Part shown: positions 24,397-32,821 of the stretch, one piece after another
How positions within the stretch are numbered: the first letter of the stretch is position 1
Layout of the letters: the number at the start of each line of letters is the position of its first letter
DNA from: Desulforamulus hydrothermalis Lam5 = DSM 18033
GTDB lineage: Bacteria; Bacillota; Desulfotomaculia; Desulfotomaculales; Desulfotomaculaceae
Assembly (NCBI RefSeq): GCF_000315365.1
Contig: NZ_CAOS01000015.1
Span: forward strand, 49,887 to 113,886
Direction of reading: 5' to 3'
DNA: 64,000 nucleotides
Translations under genes and position numbers: made by a program
Notes under the pieces: model-generated
What the model was told of the DNA's origin: nothing
Databases searched by the model: none
The model's input: only the letters and a program-made list of their open reading frames with translations

Positions 24397-26061
24397 TTAT
24401 ACTTCCATGATGATCGGTAAGATCATGGGCCTTCTCCTAGTTTTTTCATACAAAAATTTGCCTAAATCATCCCTGATTTGTGACTTAATGCCTGCCCATT
24501 CGGAAATCCCCCGGTTACAGCACTTGTCCAGGGCAATTTTTACCTTGGCTTTAGCCTCTTCCATAAGAATTTCCGATTCACGCACATATACGAACCCTCT
24601 GGAAACAATATCCGGCCCGGCCAGTACCTGGTTGTTTTCTTTATCCATGGTCACAACCACAATTAAAATACCGTCCTGCGACAGCTGTTTTCTGTCCCGC
24701 AAAACAATGTTGCCCACATCGCCAACACCCAGCCCGTCCACCAGCACCCTGCCGGAAGTTACCCTACCGGTCATGCGTCCCTGCTTACGGGTAAATTCAA
24801 ACACTTGTCCGTTTTCGCCAACAAAAATATTTTCGGCAGGTATCCCCAGTTCCCTGGCTAACTCAGCATGTTTTTTCAACATGCGGTATTCACCGTGAAC
24901 CGGGATAAAAAACTTAGGCCGCACTAAATTAATCATCAGCTTTAGTTCCTCTTGACTGGGGTGACCGGACACATGGATACCGGAAACCGCTTCGTAAATA
25001 ACTTTCGCTCCCAGCTTAAAAAGTTGATCAATAATGCGGGCCACCAGTTTTTCGTTACCGGGAATCGGCGTAGCAGAAATAATTACAGTATCGCCGGGCA
25101 AAATGTCCACCTGGCGGTGATCCCCCAGGGCAATACGGGTTAGAGCAGACATGGGCTCGCCCTGACTGCCGGTAGTAAGCAGGACAACCTTATTTTTGGG
25201 CAACCGGGCCGCTTCATCCAATTCCACCAGGGTGCCCGGCGGAATTTGTAAATAACCAAGTTCGCTGGCCACTTGCATTACATTAACCATACTCCGGCCC
25301 ACCACAGCCACATGGCGGCCGTACTTATGAGCCATAGTAATGGCTTGCTGCAGCCGATGCACATTAGAAGCAAAAGTGGCAATAATAATTCTTTCCGTGG
25401 CATTGCGGAAAGTTTCATCAAAGGTATTGCCTACTACCCTTTCAGACATGGTATAACCCGGTCGTTCAACATTGGTGCTGTCCGACAGCATAACTAATAC
25501 GCCCTTTTCGCCCAGGGCCGCAAATCTGGGTAAATCGATCACTTCACCGTCCACAGGAGTTTGATCGATTTTAAAATCACCTGTATGCAACAAAGTACCT
25601 ACCGGTGTATGTATGGCAATGGCCATGGCATCCGGTATGCTGTGAGAAACCCGGATAAACTCACACTTAAAGGGGCCTATTTGAATAATATCCCTTGGTT
25701 TTACGGTATTCAGCTGAACCTGGTCCAGCATGTTGTGTTCCTTCAGTTTACCTTGAACCAAACCAAGGGCAAGTTTGGATCCGTACACCGGCACATTGAT
25801 TTGCCGCAGGACGTAAGGCAGCGCTCCGATGTGATCTTCGTGGCCGTGGGTAAGCAGTATGCCCAGTACTTGTTCTTTGTGTTCCAACAGGTAAGTAATG
25901 TCCGGGATGACAATATCAATACCCAGCATTTCTTCTTCCGGAAACATTAAACCACAATCAATAAGTACAATATTTTCCCCGAATCTCACCGCAGTCATGT
26001 TTTTACCGATCTCGCCTAATCCCCCCAGGGGAATTACAGCCAGTTTAGGTTCTTTTGCCAA
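24397..26061 (-). CDS. rnj: Ribonuclease J
   Basis: This 554-residue beta-CASP metallo-beta-lactamase-fold ribonuclease has 5'-3' exonuclease and endonuclease activity in RNA decay and maturation. Motifs: LLTHGHEDHIGALP (zinc ligands, about residues 71-77), HTGDFKID, SDSTNVERPG, TTGSQGEPMSAL, the beta-CASP His in HVSGHPSQEELK, and PVHGEYRML. The start is TTG at 26061 after AGGAGGTG. It has a sigma-A promoter about 140 nt upstream, a long leader for this window. In Bacillus the rnjB copy lies in this place between dapA and tepA; whether another RNase J exists cannot be seen here. Confidence 0.95.
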   Translation of the reverse strand: MAKEPKLAVIPLGGLGEIGKNMTAVRFGENIVLIDCGLMFPEEEMLGIDIVIPDITYLLEHKEQVLGILLTHGHEDHIGALPYVLRQINVPVYGSKLALGLVQGKLKEHNMLDQVQLNTVKPRDIIQIGPFKCEFIRVSHSIPDAMAIAIHTPVGTLLHTGDFKIDQTPVDGEVIDLPRFAALGEKGVLVMLSDSTNVERPGYTMSERVVGNTFDETFRNATERIIIATFASNVHRLQQAITMAHKYGRHVAVVGRSMVNVMQVASELGYLQIPPGTLVELDEAARLPKNKVVLLTTGSQGEPMSALTRIALGDHRQVDILPGDTVIISATPIPGNEKLVARIIDQLFKLGAKVIYEAVSGIHVSGHPSQEELKLMINLVRPKFFIPVHGEYRMLKKHAELARELGIPAENIFVGENGQVFEFTRKQGRMTGRVTSGRVLVDGLGVGDVGNIVLRDRKQLSQDGILIVVVTMDKENNQVLAGPDIVSRGFVYVRESEILMEEAKAKVKIALDKCCNRGISEWAGIKSQIRDDLGKFLYEKTRRRPMILPIIMEV

Positions 26062-26208
26062 AACCGCACCTCCTATGATCTGAAAATATCAATATAATCA
26101 AATGAAAATAAGCAAGCCATTGTCATTTTCGGTGAGAAACCAGGAGAAGGCGGGGAAAATATTTAATTGTACGTTGTTGTGGATCCGTCCCTTAAACCTA
26201 CGCATACA

Positions 26209-26237
26209 ATTATACTCAAATTAATTCCTAACGGCAA
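26209..26237 (-). promoter_or_regulatory. Sigma-A promoter of rnj
   Basis: Minus-strand TTGCCG (26237-26232), 17-bp spacer, TATAAT (26214-26209), predicting a 5' leader of about 140 nt. No riboswitch family was recognised in the leader. Confidence 0.65.
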
Positions 26238-26255
26238 TATGATTACCCAGAAGTG

Positions 26256-26295
26256 CCAAAAAAATACAAACAGGACACATGAGGGTGTGTCCTGT
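26256..26295 (-). terminator. Intrinsic terminator after dapA
   Basis: Perfect 10-bp ACAGGACACA/TGTGTCCTGT stem, 6-nt loop, then TTGTATTTTTTT on the minus strand. It ends the dpa/dap operon. Confidence 0.9.
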
Positions 26296-26303
26296 CAGAT
26301 GAA

Positions 26304-27194
26304 TTATAACAAACCGGTGTTTTGCATTACATTTTTAACCGACTCAATTTCATTTCCGGTGGCCTCTACCAGAGGTAACCGCACCCCTCCCACGGCAAAC
26401 CCTTTCAGGTTTAGTGCAGCTTTTACCGGTACCGGATTGGTGGTAATAAATAATCCTTTAAACAGCGGGTACAGGTTTTTATGCATATTGGCCGCCAGGG
26501 TAGTATTGCCGGAGGTGTACGCATCAATCATTGCTTGAATTTGCTTGCCGGCCACATGGGCAGCCACACTGATCACGCCTTTGGCCCCCAGGGAAAGCAT
26601 AGGCAAGGTCATGGAATCATCACCGCTGTAAATGGCAAAATCCTCGGGCAGCAGACTGCGCAATTCAGATACCTGATCGATATTGCCGGCGGCTTCTTTT
26701 ATGGCTGCAATATTGGGCACATCCTTCGCCAGTCTGGCCACCGTGGACGGCAGTACGTTAATCCCGGTACGCCCCGGTATGTTATACAGGATAACCGGCA
26801 AACTGGTGCTCTCTGCCACCGCCCGAAAATGGCGGTAAAGCCCTTCCTGGGAAGGCTTGTTATAATAGGGCGCCACCAGCATTACACCGTCACAGCCAAC
26901 TTTTTCGGCCTCTTTGGTTAAGGCGATGCTACCTGCTGTATCGTAGCTGCCGGTGCCCGCTATCACGGTCGCCTGCCCCCCCACTTCTTCTACCACGGCT
27001 TTGCATAAATTAATTTTTTCTTCTTTACTAAGGGTGGGCGACTCGCCGGTGGTACCGCACACCACCAAACCGTCCGAACCGTTTTCCACCAAGTACCTGC
27101 TTAACTTTTTGGCCTGGGCGTAGTTTACCGATAAATCCGCATTAAACGGGGTCACCATGGCAGTAATAACCCGCCCGAAATCAATGGCAGTCAT
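26304..27194 (-). CDS. dapA: 4-hydroxy-tetrahydrodipicolinate synthase
   Basis: This 296-residue aldolase condenses pyruvate and aspartate semialdehyde, the first step unique to diaminopimelate and dipicolinate. Visible are [12 protein letters not shown] (substrate site), [10 protein letters not shown] (active Tyr), AIKEAAGN (Schiff-base Lys) and [10 protein letters not shown]. Length is typical. ATG at 27194 has AAGGATGGTG upstream. It is the last gene of dpaA-dpaB-asd-dapG-dapA, the same order as Bacillus subtilis, so its product can feed both spore dipicolinate and cell-wall or lysine synthesis. Confidence 0.97.
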   Translation of the reverse strand: MTAIDFGRVITAMVTPFNADLSVNYAQAKKLSRYLVENGSDGLVVCGTTGESPTLSKEEKINLCKAVVEEVGGQATVIAGTGSYDTAGSIALTKEAEKVGCDGVMLVAPYYNKPSQEGLYRHFRAVAESTSLPVILYNIPGRTGINVLPSTVARLAKDVPNIAAIKEAAGNIDQVSELRSLLPEDFAIYSGDDSMTLPMLSLGAKGVISVAAHVAGKQIQAMIDAYTSGNTTLAANMHKNLYPLFKGLFITTNPVPVKAALNLKGFAVGGVRLPLVEATGNEIESVKNVMQNTGLL

Positions 27195-27231
27195 TGACTT
27201 TCACCATCCTTAATTTAACTTATTTCACCAC

Positions 27232-28473
27232 CTACAACTGTTGGTCTTTTTCTTTATGTCCCAGTTCAAACTTGCGGTGCAAGGCACGAATGGCTTTGTA
27301 CATATCTTCTTTCTCTACCAATACCCAGATGGTTGTATGAGAATCGGCAGACTGTAAAATTTTAATACCTTCTTCACTAAGCGCCTGCACAATACGGGCC
27401 ATTACCCCCGGCACCCCGGTCATACCTGCACCTACGGTAGAAACCTTGGCACAGTTAGGTTTTAATTGCGGTTTAATACCAAGATTTTCCAATACGGCCA
27501 CAGCCTTAGCCGCCATTTCATCTTTTACCGTAAACATAATGGTTTCCGGGCTGACATTGATAAAATCAACACTAATATCCGCCAGGGCGAGGGCTGTGAA
27601 AATTCGCCGGGCCGGCTCATCTACGGCCAAATCCGGCAGGTTAATTTTAAATTGGGTGACACCGGCAATGTGGGTAACGCCGCTGGCCAACCGGTCTCTG
27701 GTAATATCTATGGTGCCATATACCTCGTGATGACTGGTAACCAGGGTACCCGGTGTACCTGAAAAGGTGGAACGAACCCGGAGGGGTATGTTTTTTTGCA
27801 TAGCAATCTCGACCGCCCTGGGGTGAATGACCTTGGCCCCTTCATGGGCTAGCTGGCAAATTTCGTTGTAGGTTACGGTATCCAAAATGCGGGCATCTTC
27901 CACAATGCGGGGGTCCGCCGTCATAATTCCTTCCACATCGGTATAAATATCAACGCATTCTGCATTAAGGGCTACCCCTAATGCAGCAGCTGTCGTATCA
28001 CTGCCCCCGCGTCCCAAAGTCGTAATCTCGCCTTGTTCGCTGATACCTTGAAAACCGGCCACTACCACAATTTTGCCCAGTTCGGCATATTTAATAATAT
28101 TTTGCGGGTCCACCCGGATAATCCTGGCATCATTATGATTGCCATCAGTAATAATACCCGCCTGGGCGCCGTTTAAAAGAACCGCCTGCCTGCCCATCCC
28201 CTGCAGGGTATTTACCATGGCAACACCTGAGATAATTTCCCCGCAGGACATTAACATATCCATTTCCCTGGCCGGCAGATCGCGGTGAATGGACAGCACA
28301 AAATTTAATAAGGTATCAGTAGCATATGGCTCTCCCGCCCTGCCAATGGCCGAAACCACTACCACCGGCAGATATCCTTCGTCAGCCGCAGCAATAATCC
28401 TGCTGGCTACCAGCTCTCTTAACTCCTGCGTCACCAGGGAGGTTCCGCCAAATTTCTGCACAAGAAAACGCAT
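27232..28473 (-). CDS. dapG: Aspartate kinase (DapG type)
   Basis: This 413-residue kinase phosphorylates aspartate to start the aspartate pathway. VQKFGGTSLV at the N-terminus, GFQGISEQGEITTLGRGGSDTTAAAL (in parts, about residues 150-175) and two C-terminal ACT domains are seen. Bacillus DapG is inhibited by diaminopimelate; the same effector is inferred from synteny, not from sequence. The open frame extends to 28500, but ATG at 28473 lies one base after the asd stop, with GGAGAAG upstream, giving near-overlapping coupled translation. Confidence 0.95.
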   Translation of the reverse strand: MRFLVQKFGGTSLVTQELRELVASRIIAAADEGYLPVVVVSAIGRAGEPYATDTLLNFVLSIHRDLPAREMDMLMSCGEIISGVAMVNTLQGMGRQAVLLNGAQAGIITDGNHNDARIIRVDPQNIIKYAELGKIVVVAGFQGISEQGEITTLGRGGSDTTAAALGVALNAECVDIYTDVEGIMTADPRIVEDARILDTVTYNEICQLAHEGAKVIHPRAVEIAMQKNIPLRVRSTFSGTPGTLVTSHHEVYGTIDITRDRLASGVTHIAGVTQFKINLPDLAVDEPARRIFTALALADISVDFINVSPETIMFTVKDEMAAKAVAVLENLGIKPQLKPNCAKVSTVGAGMTGVPGVMARIVQALSEEGIKILQSADSHTTIWVLVEKEDMYKAIRALHRKFELGHKEKDQQL

Positions 28474-28474
28474 A

Positions 28475-29497
28475 CTATTTCTTCTCCAGTAAGCAGTCAT
28501 ATTTTAGTAACAGTTCCGCAATCTGCACCGCATTGGTGGCAGCACCTTTACGGATTTGGTCCCCCACCACCCAAAGATTCAAACCGTGGGCAATTGAGTT
28601 GTCCTCCCTGATGCGTCCCACAAAAACCTCATCCTGATGAGAGGTGTACAGCGGCATGGGATAAATATTGTCAGCAATATCGTCCTGAACGATAACGCCC
28701 GGTGCTTGAGCTAAAATTTCTTTTGCTGCGGCGGCAGTTAATTTGCGTTCAGTTTCAATATTAATTGACTCTGAATGACTGCGATAAACCGGCACTCTGA
28801 CAGTGGTGGCAGTTATTTGAATGTTGTCATCATGCATAATTTTTCTGGTTTCTTTTACCATTTTCCATTCTTCTTTGGTATAATCCATATCCTGGAAGAC
28901 ATCAATATGGGGAATTAAGTTAAAAGCAATGGGGTGGGCAAATTTTTTCGGTGGATGCTCCCTGCCCTCCAGCACTGCTTTCACTTGTTCAGTCAACTCT
29001 TCAATGCCTTCTTTACCGGCGCCGGACACCGCCTGGTAGGTAGAAACCACCACCCGCTTAATGCCGGCTGCATCGTGCAGGGGTTTCAAAGCAACCACCA
29101 TTATGATGGTTGAACAATTTGGGTTAGCAATAATCCCCTTGTGCCATTTTACATCCTCTGGGTTAACTTCGGGCACCACCAGGGGTACCGCAGGGTCCAT
29201 CCGATAATTGCTGCTGTTATCAATTATAACACAGCCACGTTCCACAGCCGCCGTACCAAACTCCAAGCTGGCTTTGCCGCCTGCAAACAGCGCAATGTCC
29301 ATATCGGTAAAGGAATCCGGAGTAGTTTCTTCAACAACATATTTCCGGCCCCGGAACTCAATTTCAGTTCCCGCCGAACGGGAAGTAGCGCATAGTCTTA
29401 AATTGTTAACGGGAAAATTGCGTTCATCCAATATATTTAAAATTTCCTGTCCTACCGCTCCGGTTGCACCGACCACAACCACATTGACTTTTTTCAA
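28475..29497 (-). CDS. asd: Aspartate-semialdehyde dehydrogenase
   Basis: This 340-residue enzyme reduces aspartyl phosphate to aspartate semialdehyde with NADPH. VVVGATGAVGQEIL is the nucleotide-binding loop; ANPNCSTIIMVVALKPL holds the catalytic Cys; QAVSGAGKEG and the His in PVYRSHSESINIE complete the site. Length is normal. It lies third in the dpa operon, directly before dapG. Confidence 0.97.
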   Translation of the reverse strand: MKKVNVVVVGATGAVGQEILNILDERNFPVNNLRLCATSRSAGTEIEFRGRKYVVEETTPDSFTDMDIALFAGGKASLEFGTAAVERGCVIIDNSSNYRMDPAVPLVVPEVNPEDVKWHKGIIANPNCSTIIMVVALKPLHDAAGIKRVVVSTYQAVSGAGKEGIEELTEQVKAVLEGREHPPKKFAHPIAFNLIPHIDVFQDMDYTKEEWKMVKETRKIMHDDNIQITATTVRVPVYRSHSESINIETERKLTAAAAKEILAQAPGVIVQDDIADNIYPMPLYTSHQDEVFVGRIREDNSIAHGLNLWVVGDQIRKGAATNAVQIAELLLKYDCLLEKK

Positions 29498-29547
29498 TCT
29501 TCCTTTCCCTCCTAAAAGATATAGAGTTTGATACCCCGCTCCGGAAG

Positions 29548-30132
29548 TTAAGGCTGCACTAAAATAGGCTGAATTTGTTTCCCTTGCAAGGCCTGTTCGA
29601 TCGTATCGATAATCAAATCCATGCGGCTTTTCAGGGAATTGGGTTTTCCGGTGGGACTATCCTGACCAAATGGTACCATATAAACATTCTTGGTGTTAAG
29701 AAGTAAACCAAGATTTTTTGCATTTATACCTAAACCGTCATTGGTAGAGATTGCCAGCACCACCGGACGTTGATTTCTCAAATGGGCTTTGGCTGCCATT
29801 AAAACCGGTGTATCGGTAATTCCGTTGGCTAATTTAGCCATAGTATTGCCGGTACAGGGAGCAATCACCACCACATCCACCAGTTTGTCGGGACCGACCG
29901 GTTCAGCGCCGCTGATACTGTTGATCGGCTCTTTACCGGTAATTTGTTTTAACAGGTCACGCCATTTTTGCACTGTGCCAAAACGGGTGTCCATAGTATC
30001 CACTGCATAACTGACGATGGGCAAAACCTCTGCCCCCTGATCAACCAGCTCTTGAATTCTCGGCATCACTTCATCTAAAGTACAGTGAGATCCAGTCAGG
30101 GCAAAACCAATACGTATGCCTTTTAAACGCAT
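29548..30132 (-). CDS. dpaB: Dipicolinate synthase subunit B
   Basis: This 194-residue flavoprotein-like subunit (SpoVFB) has the fold of flavin-binding decarboxylases: IGFALTGSHCTLDEV near the start, PISYAVD-like segment, VVIAPCTGNTMAKLANGITDTPVLMAAKAHLRN and LAISTNDGLGINAKNLG. With DpaA it makes dipicolinic acid in the mother cell for the spore core. The frame opens at a GTG inside the SD; ATG at 30132, six bases after GGAGGTG, is preferred. It follows dpaA with a 25-nt gap. Confidence 0.95.
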   Translation of the reverse strand: MRLKGIRIGFALTGSHCTLDEVMPRIQELVDQGAEVLPIVSYAVDTMDTRFGTVQKWRDLLKQITGKEPINSISGAEPVGPDKLVDVVVIAPCTGNTMAKLANGITDTPVLMAAKAHLRNQRPVVLAISTNDGLGINAKNLGLLLNTKNVYMVPFGQDSPTGKPNSLKSRMDLIIDTIEQALQGKQIQPILVQP

Positions 30133-30157
30133 ATACCGCACCTCCGTAAGCCACTCC

Positions 30158-31057
30158 TTAATGTCCGTTGCGTTCTAACTCCTGTGCCAACAGAGAAGGG
30201 ATCACCTTTGATAAGATTTGACCGGCAGTTTTCGGGGCCACTTTACCAGGCAGGCCCGGGGCCAGTAAAGCTTTAATGCCTAACCTGGCGGCGGCTTCAA
30301 AATCGGTGCCGCCCGGTGGGGAGGCAACATCAATAATTACTGCGTCCTCCCTGGCCTTGCTTAACAGGCTGTTATTCAGCACCAGAGCCGGTACGGTATT
30401 AAAGATAATGTCTGCCCTGGCAATGGCATCCGGCAATTCCGGGAAAGATAAAGGCTCCATACCCATCTCATACACCCTGGCCCGGTGAGCTGCTGACCTG
30501 GCAACCACTGTTACCTTTGCCCCCATGCCTTGCAGCAGCCTGGCCAGGCTGGCGCCGGTACGACCAAAACCCAGAACAAAGGATTTGCTGTTATGGATGG
30601 TAATATCTGTATTCTCCATGGCCATTTGAACAGCGCCCTCTGCCGAAGGAATAGAGTTAAGTATAGCTACCTCGTCCAGATCCAGAACTGTGATCAGTTT
30701 AACATTGCTGCGCTGGACCATGTCTTTCAGCATTGGCCGGGCAAAACCCACAAACACTGGGGTACGGGGAGGCAGCTTTACCAGTAATGCTTCCGAAAGT
30801 ACCAGAGGCTTTTCTTGATAAACACAATAAAGGTTGCCTTTTTCCAAAATACCGGGTACCGGCAGGATTACTGCTTGAACATCCGCCAGTGCTTCATCAA
30901 TGCTCCCATACAGGCTGACATGCGGAGGATCTTGTTTTACCGGCAGGCCAACCACCCTCACATGCGCACCAAGGCGAGATAAGGTGGAAACCAGTACAAT
31001 TTCCCTGGCGTCACCACCCAGGACGGCCACCTTGACCCCCTTCAAGTCGGGCTGCAT
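30158..31057 (-). CDS. dpaA: Dipicolinate synthase subunit A
   Basis: This 299-residue dehydrogenase-like subunit (SpoVFA) oxidises dihydrodipicolinate with DpaB. An N-terminal domain (VAVLGGDAREIVLVSTLSRLGAHVRVVG) is followed by a second Rossmann fold with VLGFGRTGASLARLLQGMGAKV and IIDVASPPGGTDFEAA. ATG at 31057 has GAGGAGGG upstream; the seven-codon extension to 31078 has no SD. A sigma-K-like promoter lies about 35-65 nt upstream, fitting mother-cell expression. dapB lies 109 nt further upstream and may also read through. Confidence 0.95.
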   Translation of the reverse strand: MQPDLKGVKVAVLGGDAREIVLVSTLSRLGAHVRVVGLPVKQDPPHVSLYGSIDEALADVQAVILPVPGILEKGNLYCVYQEKPLVLSEALLVKLPPRTPVFVGFARPMLKDMVQRSNVKLITVLDLDEVAILNSIPSAEGAVQMAMENTDITIHNSKSFVLGFGRTGASLARLLQGMGAKVTVVARSAAHRARVYEMGMEPLSFPELPDAIARADIIFNTVPALVLNNSLLSKAREDAVIIDVASPPGGTDFEAAARLGIKALLAPGLPGKVAPKTAGQILSKVIPSLLAQELERNGH

Positions 31058-31091
31058 GATATCCCTCCTCTCAACCATCTATGACACACTA

Positions 31092-31121
31092 CATGATATG
31101 AGTGTCCTGAGGGGGTGGTGC
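31092..31121 (-). promoter_or_regulatory. Candidate sigma-K promoter of dpaA-dpaB-asd-dapG-dapA
   Basis: Minus-strand GCACC (31121-31117), 16-bp spacer, CATATCATG (31100-31092) against the Bacillus sigma-K pattern mACm, 15-17 bp, CATAnnnTA; one of the final -10 bases differs. Bacillus spoVF is sigma-K dependent. Confidence 0.45.
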
Positions 31122-31166
31122 TTGTACCTGCGGTCTTAAGGCAGGTGCGGTAATATCCATATTTAG

Positions 31167-31964
31167 TTATTCAAATAAAAGATTTTCCAGTCCATAAACC
31201 AGATGATCCAGGTTCATAACCCTGCGAATGGCCAGAATAAGCCCGGGCATAAAGGACTCTCTGGAGATGGAGTCATGACGAATGCTGAGTGTCTGGCCAA
31301 GGCCGCCAAAAATCACTTCCTGGTGGGCAACAAGCCCCGGCAGTCTTATACTGTGAATACGCATGCCGTCAAAGTTGCCTCCCCTGACCCCGGCAATTTT
31401 TTCAAACTCACTGGGCATGCCCTGGGATATTTGTCCCCTGACAGCAGCAACGGATTCAGCCGTTTTTACTGCCGTACCTGATGGAGCGTCCATCTTTTGA
31501 TCATGGTGCAGCTCAATAATTTCCACATGAGGGAAAAACTTGGCCGCCTCGGTGGCAAACTTTATCATTAACAGAGCACCAATGGCAAAATTTGGTGCAA
31601 TCAATCCCCCCAGGCGCCGTTGGGCAGCTAATTGTCTAAATTCTTCAATTTCCGCGGTATTCATACCGGTAGTGCCAATTACCGGTCGTACACCGGCATT
31701 AATGGCTGTTTTAATGTGTCTTTGCACCACACCGGGACGTGTAAAATCAACCAGGACATCAGGCTTTACATCCCGCAGTACTTGTTCAAGATCGCCGGCA
31801 ACCACAATATTTATGTCCGGTTGGCCGATAAATGTACCGATGCTGTGGCCAATTTCTTTACTGTCCACCGCCCCTACCAGTTGCATTCCTTCAGCCTTCA
31901 CAATGGCCTTGCAGGATTCCAGCCCCATTTTACCGAGAGCCCCTGCCACAACTGCTTTAATCAT
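31167..31964 (-). CDS. dapB: 4-hydroxy-tetrahydrodipicolinate reductase
   Basis: This 265-residue NAD(P)H-dependent reductase acts just after DapA. Motifs: AGALGKMG (dinucleotide loop), DFTRPGV, GTTGMN, and the catalytic ELHHDQKMDAPSGTA. Length is normal. It has its own sigma-A promoter and lies upstream of the dipicolinate operon, so vegetative dapB expression can be separate from the sporulation promoter. It competes with DpaAB for the same intermediate pool. Confidence 0.97.
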   Translation of the reverse strand: MIKAVVAGALGKMGLESCKAIVKAEGMQLVGAVDSKEIGHSIGTFIGQPDINIVVAGDLEQVLRDVKPDVLVDFTRPGVVQRHIKTAINAGVRPVIGTTGMNTAEIEEFRQLAAQRRLGGLIAPNFAIGALLMIKFATEAAKFFPHVEIIELHHDQKMDAPSGTAVKTAESVAAVRGQISQGMPSEFEKIAGVRGGNFDGMRIHSIRLPGLVAHQEVIFGGLGQTLSIRHDSISRESFMPGLILAIRRVMNLDHLVYGLENLLFE

Positions 31965-32019
31965 AAAAACACCGCCTTTTCATAAGTACATGAGATTTTT
32001 TGCTTAATTATTGCATTTT

Positions 32020-32049
32020 ATTATCTATTACCACATTTATGCTTGTCAA
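32020..32049 (-). promoter_or_regulatory. Sigma-A promoter of dapB
   Basis: Minus-strand TTGACA (32049-32044), 18-bp spacer, GATAAT (32025-32020); TAGATA with a 16-bp spacer is an alternative -10. Confidence 0.65.
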
Positions 32050-32057
32050 GTTCAAAC

Positions 32058-32077
32058 AAAAAAACCCCATAGCGGGG
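32058..32077 (-). terminator. Intrinsic terminator after ymxH
   Basis: CCCC-GCTAT-GGGG stem followed by TTTTTTTG on the minus strand. The stem is short but the U-run is good. Confidence 0.8.
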
Positions 32078-32112
32078 CACTGCAAGTGGTTTTATAAAAT
32101 TCTACCGGGCTT

Positions 32113-32382
32113 TTAATACTTGTACCTGGAGAAAAATTGATTGCCATAATTCAGTTCTACTATGATTATTTCCTCGCCAATCTTGCGGATACTTTCCCAG
32201 GGAATAACCATTTGTGGTTTATCCGTCCACATATTAATTAAGTTGGTTTTTTTGGGTAAAATAATGGAACAAATGGCTCCCGACTCAATATCAATGGTTA
32301 CATCAGATTCACCGATAATCCCCAACCGTGCTCCATTATGAATATTTACTATTTCTTTTCCAATTAACTCACCTAAACGCAC
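32113..32382 (-). CDS. ymxH: YlmC/YmxH-family PRC-barrel protein
   Basis: The 89-residue protein is a single PRC-barrel-like domain (RLGELIGKEIVNIHNGARLG..., IPWESIRKIGEEIIIVEL), a family widespread in endospore formers and linked to sporulation by distribution. The frame is open to an ATG at 32421 inside the preceding gene, but GTG at 32382 lies eight bases after AAGGGGTG and gives the usual N-terminus, so it is preferred. The order M16 peptidase-ymxH-dpaA is as in Bacillus. Confidence 0.85.
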   Translation of the reverse strand: MRLGELIGKEIVNIHNGARLGIIGESDVTIDIESGAICSIILPKKTNLINMWTDKPQMVIPWESIRKIGEEIIIVELNYGNQFFSRYKY

Positions 32383-32396
32383 CGCTGCCACACCCC

Positions 32397-32744
32397 TTAT
32401 CTGAACTTTAACCTTTGCCACCCTTTTTTCAGACGGCTGAAAAACGGACTGATGATGGCCAGGATAAAGGATACCGCTGCCATTGGCTCCAAACTGACCG
32501 CCGCAATATTAACCCTGGCCGGCACATCAATTTCCAAGAAAGTTTTTAACATGACCAAGGATAAATAAATACCGCCGGCAGTGCCCACCAGGCCCGCCAG
32601 TGACTCAGACAAAGGTGAGGCCTTGCTCTCTCCGATGACATCCCATTCTTTACGATAACGGCTCATTCTCATACGTTCCCGCAGGGATAAAACCACCAAC
32701 ACAGCAGCCAGCAGACCCACTGCCATACTCTCTGCCAAATTCAT
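32397..32744 (-). CDS. Small integral membrane protein of unknown function
   Basis: The 115-residue protein has three hydrophobic segments (MAVGLLAAVLVVLSL, LVGTAGGIYLSLVMLK, MAAVSFILAIISPFF) and a basic C-terminus. It is not recognised; no catalytic motif is seen. ATG at 32744 follows GGGAGGTGG directly; the longer frame to 32810 has no SD. It lies between the M16 peptidase gene and ymxH, and all three look co-transcribed. Confidence 0.75.
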   Translation of the reverse strand: MNLAESMAVGLLAAVLVVLSLRERMRMSRYRKEWDVIGESKASPLSESLAGLVGTAGGIYLSLVMLKTFLEIDVPARVNIAAVSLEPMAAVSFILAIISPFFSRLKKGWQRLKFR

Positions 32745-32821
32745 CCACCTCCCTGCTACATCATATGAAGGTGGTGGACAAATATGCCTAAAAGAAAGTC
32801 CCCTGGTCACAGGGGAAAAAA

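Noticed and set aside
32078-32105. Possible fifth copy of the repeat (AAAACCACTT near the ymxH terminator)
   Set aside because: Only about 12 bases match; neither the core GCAGGGGATC nor an end motif is present.
31965-32112. Lysine riboswitch before dapB
   Set aside because: The gap holds a terminator and a sigma-A promoter; the leader left over (about 50 nt) is too short for an L-box.
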